From an uncultured Caldilineaceae bacterium (GTDB taxonomy: Bacteria > Chloroflexota > Anaerolineae > Caldilineales > Caldilineaceae): DNA of 64,000 bases. The notes beneath the pieces were generated by a model, which saw only the letters and a list, made by a program, of their open reading frames with translations, did no database searches and was not told the origin of the DNA. The translations under genes were made by a program, and so were the position numbers. Positions 17,987 to 27,219 of the stretch are shown piece by piece. Position 1 is the stretch's first letter. Every line of letters starts with the position of its first letter. The stretch spans positions 394,722-458,721 of the forward strand of contig OY282381.1 in NCBI GenBank assembly GCA_958295915.1, given 5' to 3'.

Positions 17987-19150
17987 ATGAAAATCACAGA
18001 TATCCAGGCTGTCCGCGTCAACTTTCCCGAGCCACCGTCGGCCACGGAACCCTGGCGAAAATCCTGGGCAGAGACCGCAGAGGTCGCCAATCCCATGTCC
18101 TGGTATCCGCGGGTCAAGCGCCATCGCGGCTTGTGGACACCCAAACACTGGGGGCCGGTCTGGTGCAAAGTGACCCTCGAGGACGGCGCCTGGGGGCTGG
18201 GCCTGACTGACAATGGGAGAGTGACCGCGGCAATCATCGACGACCACATTGCGCCCAATCTCATCGGCGAGGACGGGCTGGCAATCGAACGGTTGGCAGA
18301 TATGATGTTCCGTATGACGAAACCCTATGGCTCGGTCGGGCTGGCGGCTTACGCGGTCAGCGCGGTGGATCTGGCCCTATGGGACGCAAAAGGCAAGTTG
18401 ATGGATCAACCGGTCTATCGCCTCATCGGTGGAGCGCAGAAAGACAAGCAGTTCTGCTATTCTACTGGCAACGATTTGGACTGGTACAAAGAGTTGGGCT
18501 TCCAGGCCTTCAAGCTGGCCTGCCCCTATGGCCCCGCGGACGGGCTGGACGGCCTACGCAAGAATGAAAAAATGGTGGCAGAGGCCAGAGAATCGGTCGG
18601 CGATGAGGCCGAATTGATGCTCGACTGCTGGATGGCCTTCGACATCGAATACACAGTGCGCCTGGCGGAGACATTGCGGCCATACCGCCTTAAGTGGATG
18701 GAGGAATGCTTGCTGTCCGAAGATCTGGACGGCCATGTCGAGGTGCGTCAGCGCATCCCCTGGCAGACTCTCAGTACCGGCGAGCACTGGTATACACACA
18801 TGCCTTTCCAATGGGCATTGCGCCACAACGTTGTGGACATTCTACAGCCGGACATCAACTGGTGCGGCGGGCTGACTACCTGTCTGAAAATCGCTGCCGC
18901 CGCCGATGCTGCGGGTAAAAAAGTGATCCTTCACGGTGGCGGACGCAATCCATACGGTCAGCACTTCACCCATGCTATGGCCTGTGTGCCCTGGCTGGAG
19001 TATTTCATTGGCTCCGCGCCCGGTGTGCCGTTGCAGGAGTCGGCGAGCATCCCTGGCCAGGCGATTGCAGAAGACGGTTGGCTGGTCCCTAGCGATGCGC
19101 CCGGCTTTGGGCTGGGGATTCCCGCAGAGTGGATTGAATCCTATTTTTGA
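17987..19150 (+). CDS. mandelate racemase/enolase superfamily (rhamnonate dehydratase-like)
   Basis: 387 aa, (beta/alpha)7-barrel enzyme that abstracts a proton alpha to a carboxylate, with Mg2+. Ligands and catalytic residues follow the L-rhamnonate dehydratase order: MLDCWM (Asp), KWMEECL (Glu), STGEHWY (Glu), DINWCGG and the late His in VILHGGGRNPYG. The N-terminal capping domain is complete. This is the first gene of a three-gene operon with PhyH and an amidohydrolase (30- and 7-bp gaps), so it probably handles a sugar acid or related hydroxy acid; exact substrate unknown. Confidence 0.85.
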   Translation: MKITDIQAVRVNFPEPPSATEPWRKSWAETAEVANPMSWYPRVKRHRGLWTPKHWGPVWCKVTLEDGAWGLGLTDNGRVTAAIIDDHIAPNLIGEDGLAIERLADMMFRMTKPYGSVGLAAYAVSAVDLALWDAKGKLMDQPVYRLIGGAQKDKQFCYSTGNDLDWYKELGFQAFKLACPYGPADGLDGLRKNEKMVAEARESVGDEAELMLDCWMAFDIEYTVRLAETLRPYRLKWMEECLLSEDLDGHVEVRQRIPWQTLSTGEHWYTHMPFQWALRHNVVDILQPDINWCGGLTTCLKIAAAADAAGKKVILHGGGRNPYGQHFTHAMACVPWLEYFIGSAPGVPLQESASIPGQAIAEDGWLVPSDAPGFGLGIPAEWIESYF

Positions 19151-19180
19151 GAGATAATAGACTGAAGAAGGAGCAACTAC

Positions 19181-20038
19181 ATGCTGACAAGCGAACAGAT
19201 CAACTTTTATCACGAGAACGGCTATCTGGGCGTGGAAAACGTCCTGTCGGCGGAGGAGGTGGCGGAACTGCGACGGGTGACCGATGAGTTCGTTCAGTTG
19301 AGCGCCAGCGTCACCGAACATACGGACGTCTTCGATTTGGAACCGGACCACACGCCGGATGCGCCCAAACTGCGACGGCTGAAGGAACCCGCACAGCAAC
19401 ATGAAGTGTACAGGAAAAATCTACATCACCCGGGCATCCTGGACATTGCTGAGCAACTTATCGGGCCTGGGTTGCGCACCAACGGCAACAAGCTGAACAT
19501 GAAATCGCCGGAGTATGGCAGCCCGGTGGAGTGGCACCAGGATTGGGCCTTCTATCCGCACACAAATGACGACATCCTGGCGGTGGGCGTCTGCATGGAC
19601 GACATGATGTATGAGAATGGCTGCCTGCTCGTAATCCCCGGCTCTCACAGAGGACCAATTTACACACATCATCAGAACGGTCGCTTTGCCGGCGCTGTCA
19701 CGGAAGAGATACCGAATGCCGATAAAGCCGTGCCAATCGAACTGAAGGCCGGCGGCATCTCCATCCATCACGTGCGCACTTTGCATGCATCGGCCATGAA
19801 TGTATCGGCTTACCCACGCCGCTTGCTGCTCTACCAGTACTGCTCCATCGACTCCTGGTCCCTGCAGGGCTTCAGCGACTGGGAGGCGTACTTGGCCACA
19901 ATTGTGCGGGGAGAACCCACCAATCGCCCTCGCGTGATCGATGTGCCTGTGCAGATGCCTTTGCCGGAGTCCGAACGCGGCGGCTCCATCTATGAAACGC
20001 AAACGATCCTGGAGAAGCCTGTGTTTGCCCAGGGATAA
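19181..20038 (+). CDS. phytanoyl-CoA dioxygenase family (PhyH) protein
   Basis: 285 aa Fe(II)/2-oxoglutarate oxygenase. Ligands: H-x-D in EWHQDWAFYPH, distal His in HHVRTLHAS and the Arg of YPRRLLLYQY for 2-oxoglutarate. The start is preceded by AAGAAGGAGCAACTAC, a strong ribosome site. It sits between the enolase-superfamily gene and a small amidohydrolase. It is clearly different in sequence from the PhyH at 10228-11121, so the two operons have separate substrates. Confidence 0.88.
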   Translation: MLTSEQINFYHENGYLGVENVLSAEEVAELRRVTDEFVQLSASVTEHTDVFDLEPDHTPDAPKLRRLKEPAQQHEVYRKNLHHPGILDIAEQLIGPGLRTNGNKLNMKSPEYGSPVEWHQDWAFYPHTNDDILAVGVCMDDMMYENGCLLVIPGSHRGPIYTHHQNGRFAGAVTEEIPNADKAVPIELKAGGISIHHVRTLHASAMNVSAYPRRLLLYQYCSIDSWSLQGFSDWEAYLATIVRGEPTNRPRVIDVPVQMPLPESERGGSIYETQTILEKPVFAQG

Positions 20039-20045
20039 CAACAGC

Positions 20046-20885
20046 ATGATCATCGACAGCCATTGTCACGCATGGGAACGCTGGCCCTATGAGCCGCCGG
20101 CGCCGGATTTCCACAGCCGGGGACGGTTCGAGCAGTTGCTGCACGAAATGGAGATCAACGGCGTGGATCAGGCATTTCTGGTCTGCGCCGGGATCGAACA
20201 CAATCCACACAACAACGACTACATTGCGCAGATGGCCCGACTCTATTCTGGGCGCATTCGGCAGGTGGCGGATGTAGACTGTAGCTGGTCGGACACCTAC
20301 CACACGCCCGGCGCGGCAGAGCGGTTGCGTCGGGCCGCGGAGCGCTGGTCGATGGTCGCCTTCACCCACTACATGAAAGCGGAGGACAGCGGCAGTTGGC
20401 TCCATTCAGAGGAGGGGTTGGCCTTTTTTGAAACCGCGATGGACTTGAATCTTATCGCCAGCGTCGCCTGTTCACCCCATCACCACGCCGCGCTGCATAA
20501 AGTGGCGGAGCGTTTCCCACAATTGCCGATTCTGATCCATCACCTAGGACACCCAGGGGTCGGGAATGCGGACAAGCTCCAACAGGTGTTGGCCTCCGCA
20601 CGTTACCAGAACATTGGCGTCAAAGTCTCTGGATTCTACTACTCGACTCGGCAGGGGTTCTGGGATTTTCCCTATACTGATTCCATACGGGAGATCGTCC
20701 TGCCCTTATACGAAACTTTCGGTCCCCACCGGCTCTACTGGGGATCCGATTATCCTGTCTGTCGGCGGTTTATGACCTATCGACAGGCCATCGAATGCTT
20801 CCGCAGTCACTGTGAATTCATTTCTGAGGGAGATCAGGCTTTGATCTTGGGCGGAAATCTCCATCGGCTACTCGCTTCAGACTAA
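20046..20885 (+). CDS. amidohydrolase family 2 protein
   Basis: 279 aa TIM-barrel hydrolase or lactonase. The start is at ATG 20046, whose product opens with the H-x-H motif IDSHCHAW; the upstream in-frame extension overlaps the PhyH gene and is not protein-like. Further motifs are [10 protein letters not shown] and [10 protein letters not shown] (catalytic Asp). Relatives cleave sugar lactones or decarboxylate acids. It lies 7 bp after the PhyH stop, third gene of the operon. Its 3' end overlaps the convergent ABC transporter gene by 9 bp. Confidence 0.85.
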   Translation: MIIDSHCHAWERWPYEPPAPDFHSRGRFEQLLHEMEINGVDQAFLVCAGIEHNPHNNDYIAQMARLYSGRIRQVADVDCSWSDTYHTPGAAERLRRAAERWSMVAFTHYMKAEDSGSWLHSEEGLAFFETAMDLNLIASVACSPHHHAALHKVAERFPQLPILIHHLGHPGVGNADKLQQVLASARYQNIGVKVSGFYYSTRQGFWDFPYTDSIREIVLPLYETFGPHRLYWGSDYPVCRRFMTYRQAIECFRSHCEFISEGDQALILGGNLHRLLASD

Positions 20886-22696
20886 GACCGGTAAGGAAGG
20901 AGCCGAGGGCGCCGCGGGGGCTCGGTCCAACTGCTGCTCCAACATCGATTCTTTTGAATGCAGCTGGGCCTGGACCAAATTCAGATGGCGGTAGATGCCG
21001 TTGATGGCCATGAGTTCTTCATGGTTCCCCTGTTCGGCAATGCCCTCATCCTGCAGGACGACGATTTGATGGGCGTTGCGAATCGTGGAAAGCCGGTGGG
21101 CGATCATCAGAGTTGTCCGACCTGCCATCAGTCGTTCCAGCGCCTGCTGAATAAGTTGCTCGGTCTCTGTGTCTACTGAGGAGGTAGCCTCGTCGAGGAT
21201 AAGGATCGGGGCGCATCCTTCAACACGGCCCGGGCAATAGCCAGGCGCTGTTTCTGCCCACCGGAGAGCTTCACGCCTCGCTCGCCGATGAGTGTATCGT
21301 AGCCATTCGGCAGCCGTTCGATGAATTCTACGGCATTCGCTACCCGCGCCGCCTCTCTCATCTCGATTTCGCTAGCGCCCGGTCTCCCAAACAGGATATT
21401 GTCGCGAACGGTTCCATGAAAGAGGAACACATCCTGCAAAACAATACTGATCTGGCGGCGCAAACTTTCGAGCGTCAGGTCGCGGATGTCATACCCGTCC
21501 AGTGTAATCCGTCCTTCGTTCACATCATAGAAACGAGGAACCAGGCTGGCGAGGGTCGTCTTGCCGACACCCGTCGGGCCCACAAACGCGACAACGGAAG
21601 CGGCGGGAATCTCCAGCTCGATGTTGCGTAGAATGGGTCGATCCGCCAGATAGGAAAAGCTGATGTTTTCGAACCGAATTGCGCCCTGTGCCCGCCCACG
21701 GTATTCCTGGGCGCCGGGTCGATCGAACACATCCGGCTCTTCGCACAATAGTTCGCTTACGCGCTCGGCGCCGGCTAACGCCTCCTGAATCGCCTCCCAT
21801 GCGTGGCTCAGATGGCGCACGGGCTGGTAAAACAGCTCCAGATAGAGGAAAAATGCCACCAGATCTTCGATGGGCAATGCGCCGCCCAGGGCCATCTTGC
21901 CTCCAAAATAGATGATGACGACTACGCCTAACGCCGATGCGAAATGTACGAACGGCTCAAAGGTGGCCAGCAGCTTGAGCGCCCGCAGAAGAGAGTTTTT
22001 GTAGTTTTCAATACGGATGCCGATGCGGTCGGCTTCCATGCGTTCTCGGGTAAAGGTCTTGATCTCGCGGATGCCGGAAAGATTGTCCTGCAGGATGGCG
22101 TTGAGTTCGCCCAACTCGGATTGGCGCTCGCGAAAGGCAGGACGCACCCGAGTGGCAAAGCCACGCATGGCAAAGATGATCAGCGGAATAGGAACCAGCG
22201 TCAGAAGCATCAGTTGCGGATTCATAATCAGCAACATTGTACTGACGCCTACCAGTGTCAACACATTGACCAGCACATCCGGCACTGCATGGGCGATTAA
22301 TTTCTCCAGCAGATCTGAGTCGTTGACCAGGCGCGACATCAACTGGCCGGTCTGTTTGTCCTCGTAAAAATGCAAGGACAGACGCTGGAGATGGCTGTAC
22401 AGAGCAACCCGCACATCGGCCACCACCCCCCAGCCGGCCACATGAGCCATATAACTGCGCAGGAACTCCAATCCGGCCCTGGCCGCGTAGATGGCCAACG
22501 CGGCCAGGGCCAGACGAGTGATGAGGCCTGAGGAGATAACATCTGCGTCCTGAGAGTGTACGGTTGCGATCAGCTCGCGGATAAACCAGGGGGCAAAGAG
22601 TTGCACACCCACAAGCAAGACCATACTGATGATCGTAACGAGCAACGCGATGCGGTAAGGACGGGCAAATCTGAGAAGGGTTTTGAAGAAATCCAT
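20877..22696 (-). pseudogene. ABC exporter (MsbA/MdlB-type, fused permease-ATPase), frameshifted
   Basis: Two reading frames together give one normal half-transporter of about 600 aa. The first (22696 to 21173) has six membrane helices, Walker A (GPTGVGKTT), Q-loop and signature LSGGQKQR, then runs into [13 protein letters not shown] and a stop. The second (from 21128 down to 20877) continues with [15 protein letters not shown], the H-loop. Between them the expected Walker [18 protein letters not shown], is present in the other frame. One base is missing near the GGGG run at 21208-21211. It is either a recent inactivation or a sequence error; function otherwise lipid or drug export. Confidence 0.85.
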
Positions 22697-23121
22697 CCGA
22701 AATTACTTTGGATGCTTGAATCTCGGGCAATTGGTTTTACTTTATCGCATTTCGCAGTTTGTGTCCATTCTGCAGATAAATAATAGCATTCCCGTAGCGG
22801 GTCGCATGTAAAGGCGCTCACACGAACTATATCCAAAAGCCTTCCTGTGTGTAAACCGAACGAACCTTGGCTGCATCCATGCATCTGAGACTGAATAGGA
22901 GGGCTGCCCGAATCTGTCCTTTGGCGGACGAGATGCTTTTCAATTTCAGGCTATTTCCTGCTATACTGCCGCCGTCCAATACTGTTGATGAGTACGCTGT
23001 CCAATCAGTTCGTATACTTGCCCAACGGCAGCGATGGCGGCGGATTCTGTGCCTTCCAACTTCGCCAAAACACTGAACGACAGAGAACGGATCGGATTCG
23101 CCGCCACACTACGCCTTTGAC
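22697..23121. other. 425-bp intergenic region between divergent genes
   Basis: It lies between the divergent ABC exporter and hydroxyacid dehydrogenase genes and should hold both promoters. A TATACT (about 22961-22966) preceded at 17 bp by TTCAAT is a weak candidate for the rightward gene. I see no repeat or RNA structure. Confidence 0.3.
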
Positions 23122-24189
23122 ATGACAGCAGACACAAAAGAACAATGCCCTATGAAAAGTATGATAGTCGTGCATCCGGATTTTGACGGCGCGTGGCCCT
23201 GGGCCGCGGATGCCCTACACCAGATCTGGCAGGAGGAAGGGCCGGTCCAGTTCATCCGACTGGCCTTCAACGATCGCCGACCCATCAGCGAAATCGTCGC
23301 TGATGCGGCTGCAATCACACGGATGATTGTGTTACACGTCCCCATAACACCTGACTGCGTCGCTCACTTCACGGCACTGAGGGAAATCGCGTATGTGAAT
23401 GGCTACGGGTCGAAACCGGTTGCAGACGAGGACATTCAAGCGCTCTTCCAAGAGCGGGGCGTGACACGCCACCAGCACCGCACTGAAGGATTTTGGGGGC
23501 AAAGTGTATCCGAATACGCCCTGGCCCTCACCCTTTGTGGACTGCGCCGAATTCCGCAACTGCACTACCAGATTCTGACAGATCGTCGTCCCTGGAACTA
23601 TCATCCGCCAGAGGGAATCGGGCGGCCCGGCGAACGGGGCAGCCAGTACGGGGACGATACGCGCTTCACGAACGGGACGGTCGCCGGCAAGCGTGTCCGC
23701 ATCGTCGGCGCCGGCAACATCGGCAGCCGCTACGCCAGCTATGTCAACATGCTAGGCGCGGATGTGGCTGTGTGGGATCCTTTCGCAAGCGAACCCAGCT
23801 TCCACCGAGCCGGCGCCCGCAGGGAGTGGCATCTGGAGCGATTGGCGCAGGACGCAGAGATCTTCGCGCCCATGCTCCCCCTGACCGACGACACTCGGGG
23901 GCTGATTATGGCCGATCATATACGCGCCCTGCCCAGCGGCTGTCTTGTCATCCTCGCCACCAGAGCCAATATCTGCCACATGCCTACACTGCGGGAGCGA
24001 GTGCTGGCGAACGAACTGGCTTTGGCTGCTGATGTCTTCGACATCGAACCTCTGCCTCTGGATGACCCCCTACTCGGCAGAGAAAACGTCGTGCATACCC
24101 CCCACAATGCAGGGCGCACTCGTCATGCCAACCAGCAATGGGCGCAGATGCTCCTCGCGCCCTTCGCGCCGCAGAGGCGTGTTGACTGA
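23122..24189 (+). CDS. D-isomer specific 2-hydroxyacid dehydrogenase
   Basis: 355 aa NAD(P)-dependent dehydrogenase. The cofactor-binding domain shows VAGKRVRIVGAGNIG (G-x-G-x2-G), then the conserved PLTDDTRGLI segment, FDIEPLPLDDPLL with the catalytic Glu, and VVHTPHNAG with the catalytic His. The substrate-binding half at residues 1-130 is divergent. The start may be the Met at 23152 (MKSMIVVHP), because the first ten residues look unstructured and no ribosome site is clear for either. The last residues (PQRRVD) come from a partial copy of the GAGGCGC palindrome. Confidence 0.85.
   Translation: MTADTKEQCPMKSMIVVHPDFDGAWPWAADALHQIWQEEGPVQFIRLAFNDRRPISEIVADAAAITRMIVLHVPITPDCVAHFTALREIAYVNGYGSKPVADEDIQALFQERGVTRHQHRTEGFWGQSVSEYALALTLCGLRRIPQLHYQILTDRRPWNYHPPEGIGRPGERGSQYGDDTRFTNGTVAGKRVRIVGAGNIGSRYASYVNMLGADVAVWDPFASEPSFHRAGARREWHLERLAQDAEIFAPMLPLTDDTRGLIMADHIRALPSGCLVILATRANICHMPTLRERVLANELALAADVFDIEPLPLDDPLLGRENVVHTPHNAGRTRHANQQWAQMLLAPFAPQRRVD
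24157..24180 (+). repeat. dispersed palindrome, degenerate copy 4
   Basis: GCGCCCTT, 8-nt loop, AGAGGCGT: a decayed copy of the GCGCCTCT family. It forms the last codons of the 2-hydroxyacid dehydrogenase gene. Confidence 0.5.
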
Positions 24190-24332
24190 GCGTTCGGGTG
24201 TCCTAGTCCTACTCTTTACTTTGTCTACAGGATCGTTGTCGGCCACCTGACTCGCGGAGCAAGGCTGCGCTATTCCGGCCCGGTGATACCATCCAACCTA
24301 GCGGTGCGGATGATTACTGATCGTTGGGTGTT

Positions 24333-26147
24333 CTACTGTCGCGTACGGAGTTCAACAAATGTCGTTGCGCCGGCGCGCACGGTGATATTCTGGCTGATTT
24401 CCTCACCGTTGATGTGGGCCTCAATATAGTAGGCGCCAGCGGGGATATTGCCGAGCGCGCCGTTTTCGCCCCAAGCCGGGTCCGGGCCAATGCTTTCCTG
24501 CTCCGGATAGGTCTCGAAGACGCGGAACCAGCGCACGCCGCCCTTCTCATAACGGAATAGGGTGAGTGGAATGCCGGACCAGGTGCGGCTATTTGCCGAA
24601 AGCAGACGGACTGCGACAGTGCCGGTGTGGGGTGGAGGACGAACCCAGAGAGCTGGATTTACCGTATGCAGATAGCTGTTCTGGCCGACCCGCACCTCCA
24701 GATGCAGATGGGGCCCGATAGCGATTCCGGTCATGCCGACGCCGCCGAGGAAATCACCGGCGCCTACCCACTGATCCTGCTGAACCTTCACACTTGCAAG
24801 ATGGCCGTAGAGGACGTACACATTCAGTTCCCCTTGTGAAGTGTTGAGGGGTCGATCAAGGCGAATAACAACCGAATTTCCGTAGAAGTTGTTGTAGGGG
24901 CCCAGAAGAACAGGGTCGTCTGGCCCGGCATGGATGACCTTGCCGGATGCGGTGGCGAGGACAGGTGTACCGACCGGGTTGCTGATGTCAATTCCGTGAT
25001 GGATACGATAGTGGCCGCCTCCTGTGCTGCCGAACTGGTAGCTCGGACTGTACAGTTGATTGTAACCGCCAGAAAACGGTGGATCGAGCCAGTAATGCGC
25101 TCCACTGACTGGATGCGGCGGAACGAAAGTTGGCCACAGACTGCCGGCCCCATTCAGGCCCCGTGGAGCGAGGCCAGTATCCAGCCCTGTATCGACTTCA
25201 AAGGACAAGGATGCCCGCGCCTTATCGATCTCCGCGCGGAGAGCGCTCAATCCACCCATCGGCGGCCGGGAGACAAATTGGGGGAAAACGTCCAAGTATG
25301 GAATCGGCGTGCGCAAGACAGACGGCTGCATAGCGCTCAAGTCGGTCATCGGTGGCCGGGAGACAAACTCGGCTCTGATTGTAGGATTGAGTGCATCTGT
25401 ATACGATTCTATCAGCATCATACTTTCGAGATCATATAACCAAACAGAGTTGGGGAAGTAACTATACATTGGGTCAGGGCGCGCCATCATCTCCGATGGT
25501 GTGGAGACACCAATTCTTGGTGAACGGCGGGTCGAAGGCTCAGGCTCCTCGCCCAGCTGGACATCCTCTGCATTTTGCGCGATCATCGGGGCTATAGGCA
25601 CGAGTTCAATCGTAGGATATTTTTGGATCTGGGCATGGGCAGCCGGAATCGACTCCAGGACACGCGTAGATCTGGCTGTGGCCATGGGCGCTTGTAACGG
25701 CGTAGCGGAGCGAGGAAGTATACTTGCCATCGTAGGCGCCGGCACGGGTACAGGAACCGGCGCCAATATCTGCGAAGAAACGGGCGCGGCAACGGGGCGG
25801 GGCAGATACAAACAGCCCATAAGAACAATCGTCAGAGCTAAGATGAGCTGGACACGAAACGTAGCGCGCCGCTGCCGTATGCGCTGGCCCCATATAGCGA
25901 CTACCGAGTCATAAGCTGTCTGCAGGCCCTGCGCCTGCGCTACAATAAAGCTGGATATGCGACGGAAAATCTGTTCCCAGCGATTCGACCACTGGCTGTG
26001 GACATAACCGCCCAACGATGAACCTGTCAGCCGCAAGAGCTGAATCAGCCCAAAGGTGGACAACAGATAACGATGGCCCAATGTAAGGCGATGGAGCAGC
26101 GAACGGAAGAAGAGTTCGAAAAAACCGGTAATCAGAAGGATGCTCAT
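24333..26147 (-). CDS. membrane-anchored M23 family metallopeptidase
   Basis: About 604 aa. A membrane helix near residues 110-130 ([17 protein letters not shown]) is followed by a long low-complexity region, then a LytM/M23 domain: [11 protein letters not shown] (first Zn His and Asp), YGHLASVKV and [11 protein letters not shown] (H-x-H). M23 enzymes cut peptidoglycan cross-bridges; a C-terminal domain of about 100 residues follows. The Met at 26147 is used here; with it the first 57 bp overlap the start of the divergent trmD gene, which is unusual, so a shorter start is possible although no clear alternative is seen. Confidence 0.8.
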   Translation of the reverse strand: MSILLITGFFELFFRSLLHRLTLGHRYLLSTFGLIQLLRLTGSSLGGYVHSQWSNRWEQIFRRISSFIVAQAQGLQTAYDSVVAIWGQRIRQRRATFRVQLILALTIVLMGCLYLPRPVAAPVSSQILAPVPVPVPAPTMASILPRSATPLQAPMATARSTRVLESIPAAHAQIQKYPTIELVPIAPMIAQNAEDVQLGEEPEPSTRRSPRIGVSTPSEMMARPDPMYSYFPNSVWLYDLESMMLIESYTDALNPTIRAEFVSRPPMTDLSAMQPSVLRTPIPYLDVFPQFVSRPPMGGLSALRAEIDKARASLSFEVDTGLDTGLAPRGLNGAGSLWPTFVPPHPVSGAHYWLDPPFSGGYNQLYSPSYQFGSTGGGHYRIHHGIDISNPVGTPVLATASGKVIHAGPDDPVLLGPYNNFYGNSVVIRLDRPLNTSQGELNVYVLYGHLASVKVQQDQWVGAGDFLGGVGMTGIAIGPHLHLEVRVGQNSYLHTVNPALWVRPPPHTGTVAVRLLSANSRTWSGIPLTLFRYEKGGVRWFRVFETYPEQESIGPDPAWGENGALGNIPAGAYYIEAHINGEEISQNITVRAGATTFVELRTRQ

Positions 26148-27014
26148 CGCACCATCCACTTCGATATTTTTACACTTTTTCCGCAAATGTTTGCGGGGGC
26201 TCTGTCAGAAAGCATTCTCGCCCGGGCACAAGAAAATGGCATCCTACAGGTGGCGCTTCACAATATTCGCGACTACACAACAGATCGTCATCACATCTGT
26301 GACGACTACCCTTACGGCGGCGGCGGCGGCATGATTATGAAACCAGAACCGATTCTTCGTGCGGTCGAATCGGTATTAAGCCGGCCGCGGGGCTGGCGGT
26401 TGCCGTCAGAAGCGGCTCACTTCGATCTCCCGGCCTGGGACTCGGCCGAGCCTCCGACTTTGCCGGAAGCGGCGCCGATCATTCTTCTCACGCCCCAGGG
26501 GCGCCGTTTCAATCAAGCCATTGCCGAAGAACTGAGTACCCATACCCGCTTAGCTCTTGTGTGCGGGCGCTACGAAGGCGTCGATGAACGTATTCGCACC
26601 CAACTGATTACAGATGAGCTCAGTATCGGTGACTTTGTTCTCAGCGGAGGTGAATTGGCCGCTCTGACGGTTATTGACGCAGTGACACGACTGTTGCCCG
26701 GCGTGTTGGGCCACGATCTGGGTGCCCAATACGATAGTTATTCGGCCGGTCTTACCGGCCTGCTGGAAGGGCCACAGTATACACGCCCCTTTGTCTTTCG
26801 TGGAGAAGTTGTGCCGGATGTTCTGGTCAGCGGACATCACGCCAATGTGGATCGTTGGCGCCGACAGCAGTCACTGCTGCGCACGCTCGTAAGACGTCCG
26901 GATCTACTGGCGCGGGCAACGGAAACCGGCCAACTTACGAAAGAAGACTGCCAGTTCCTATCCTCTCACGGGTGGCAATTCCCGTCTGAATCCGCCACTC
27001 CTCCTCCCACGTAA
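26091..27014 (+). CDS. trmD: tRNA (guanine-N1)-methyltransferase TrmD
   Basis: Methylates G37 of tRNAs reading CNN codons, preventing frameshifts; cytosolic SPOUT enzyme. Conserved start [11 protein letters not shown], the Gly-rich [17 protein letters not shown], and the SAM-binding knot [10 protein letters not shown] with [14 protein letters not shown] are all present. About 25 residues precede the usual N-terminus because no ATG, GTG or TTG lies closer than 26091, and an insertion of about 30 residues occurs after the Gly-rich loop ([10 protein letters not shown]). It is not beside rimM, rpsP or rplS, its common partners. Confidence 0.93.
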   Translation: MEQRTEEEFEKTGNQKDAHRTIHFDIFTLFPQMFAGALSESILARAQENGILQVALHNIRDYTTDRHHICDDYPYGGGGGMIMKPEPILRAVESVLSRPRGWRLPSEAAHFDLPAWDSAEPPTLPEAAPIILLTPQGRRFNQAIAEELSTHTRLALVCGRYEGVDERIRTQLITDELSIGDFVLSGGELAALTVIDAVTRLLPGVLGHDLGAQYDSYSAGLTGLLEGPQYTRPFVFRGEVVPDVLVSGHHANVDRWRRQQSLLRTLVRRPDLLARATETGQLTKEDCQFLSSHGWQFPSESATPPPT

Positions 27015-27219
27015 ACTGTTCAGAATGTACCTGCCGCCTCAATCTCCGGCTATGGGGTGATGCCCAATATACACCTATCAGTTACTCAGCCCCAGACTCT
27101 AACACATTGGCGACAGGTCCAAAGCAGATGTCATTTTACCATCGGTTGTTCGCCACACCCAAATGTGAAACGCAAAGGAAAAGCCGGAAAAAGCCGTCAC
27201 GATACGGAGGGAGGTGAGA

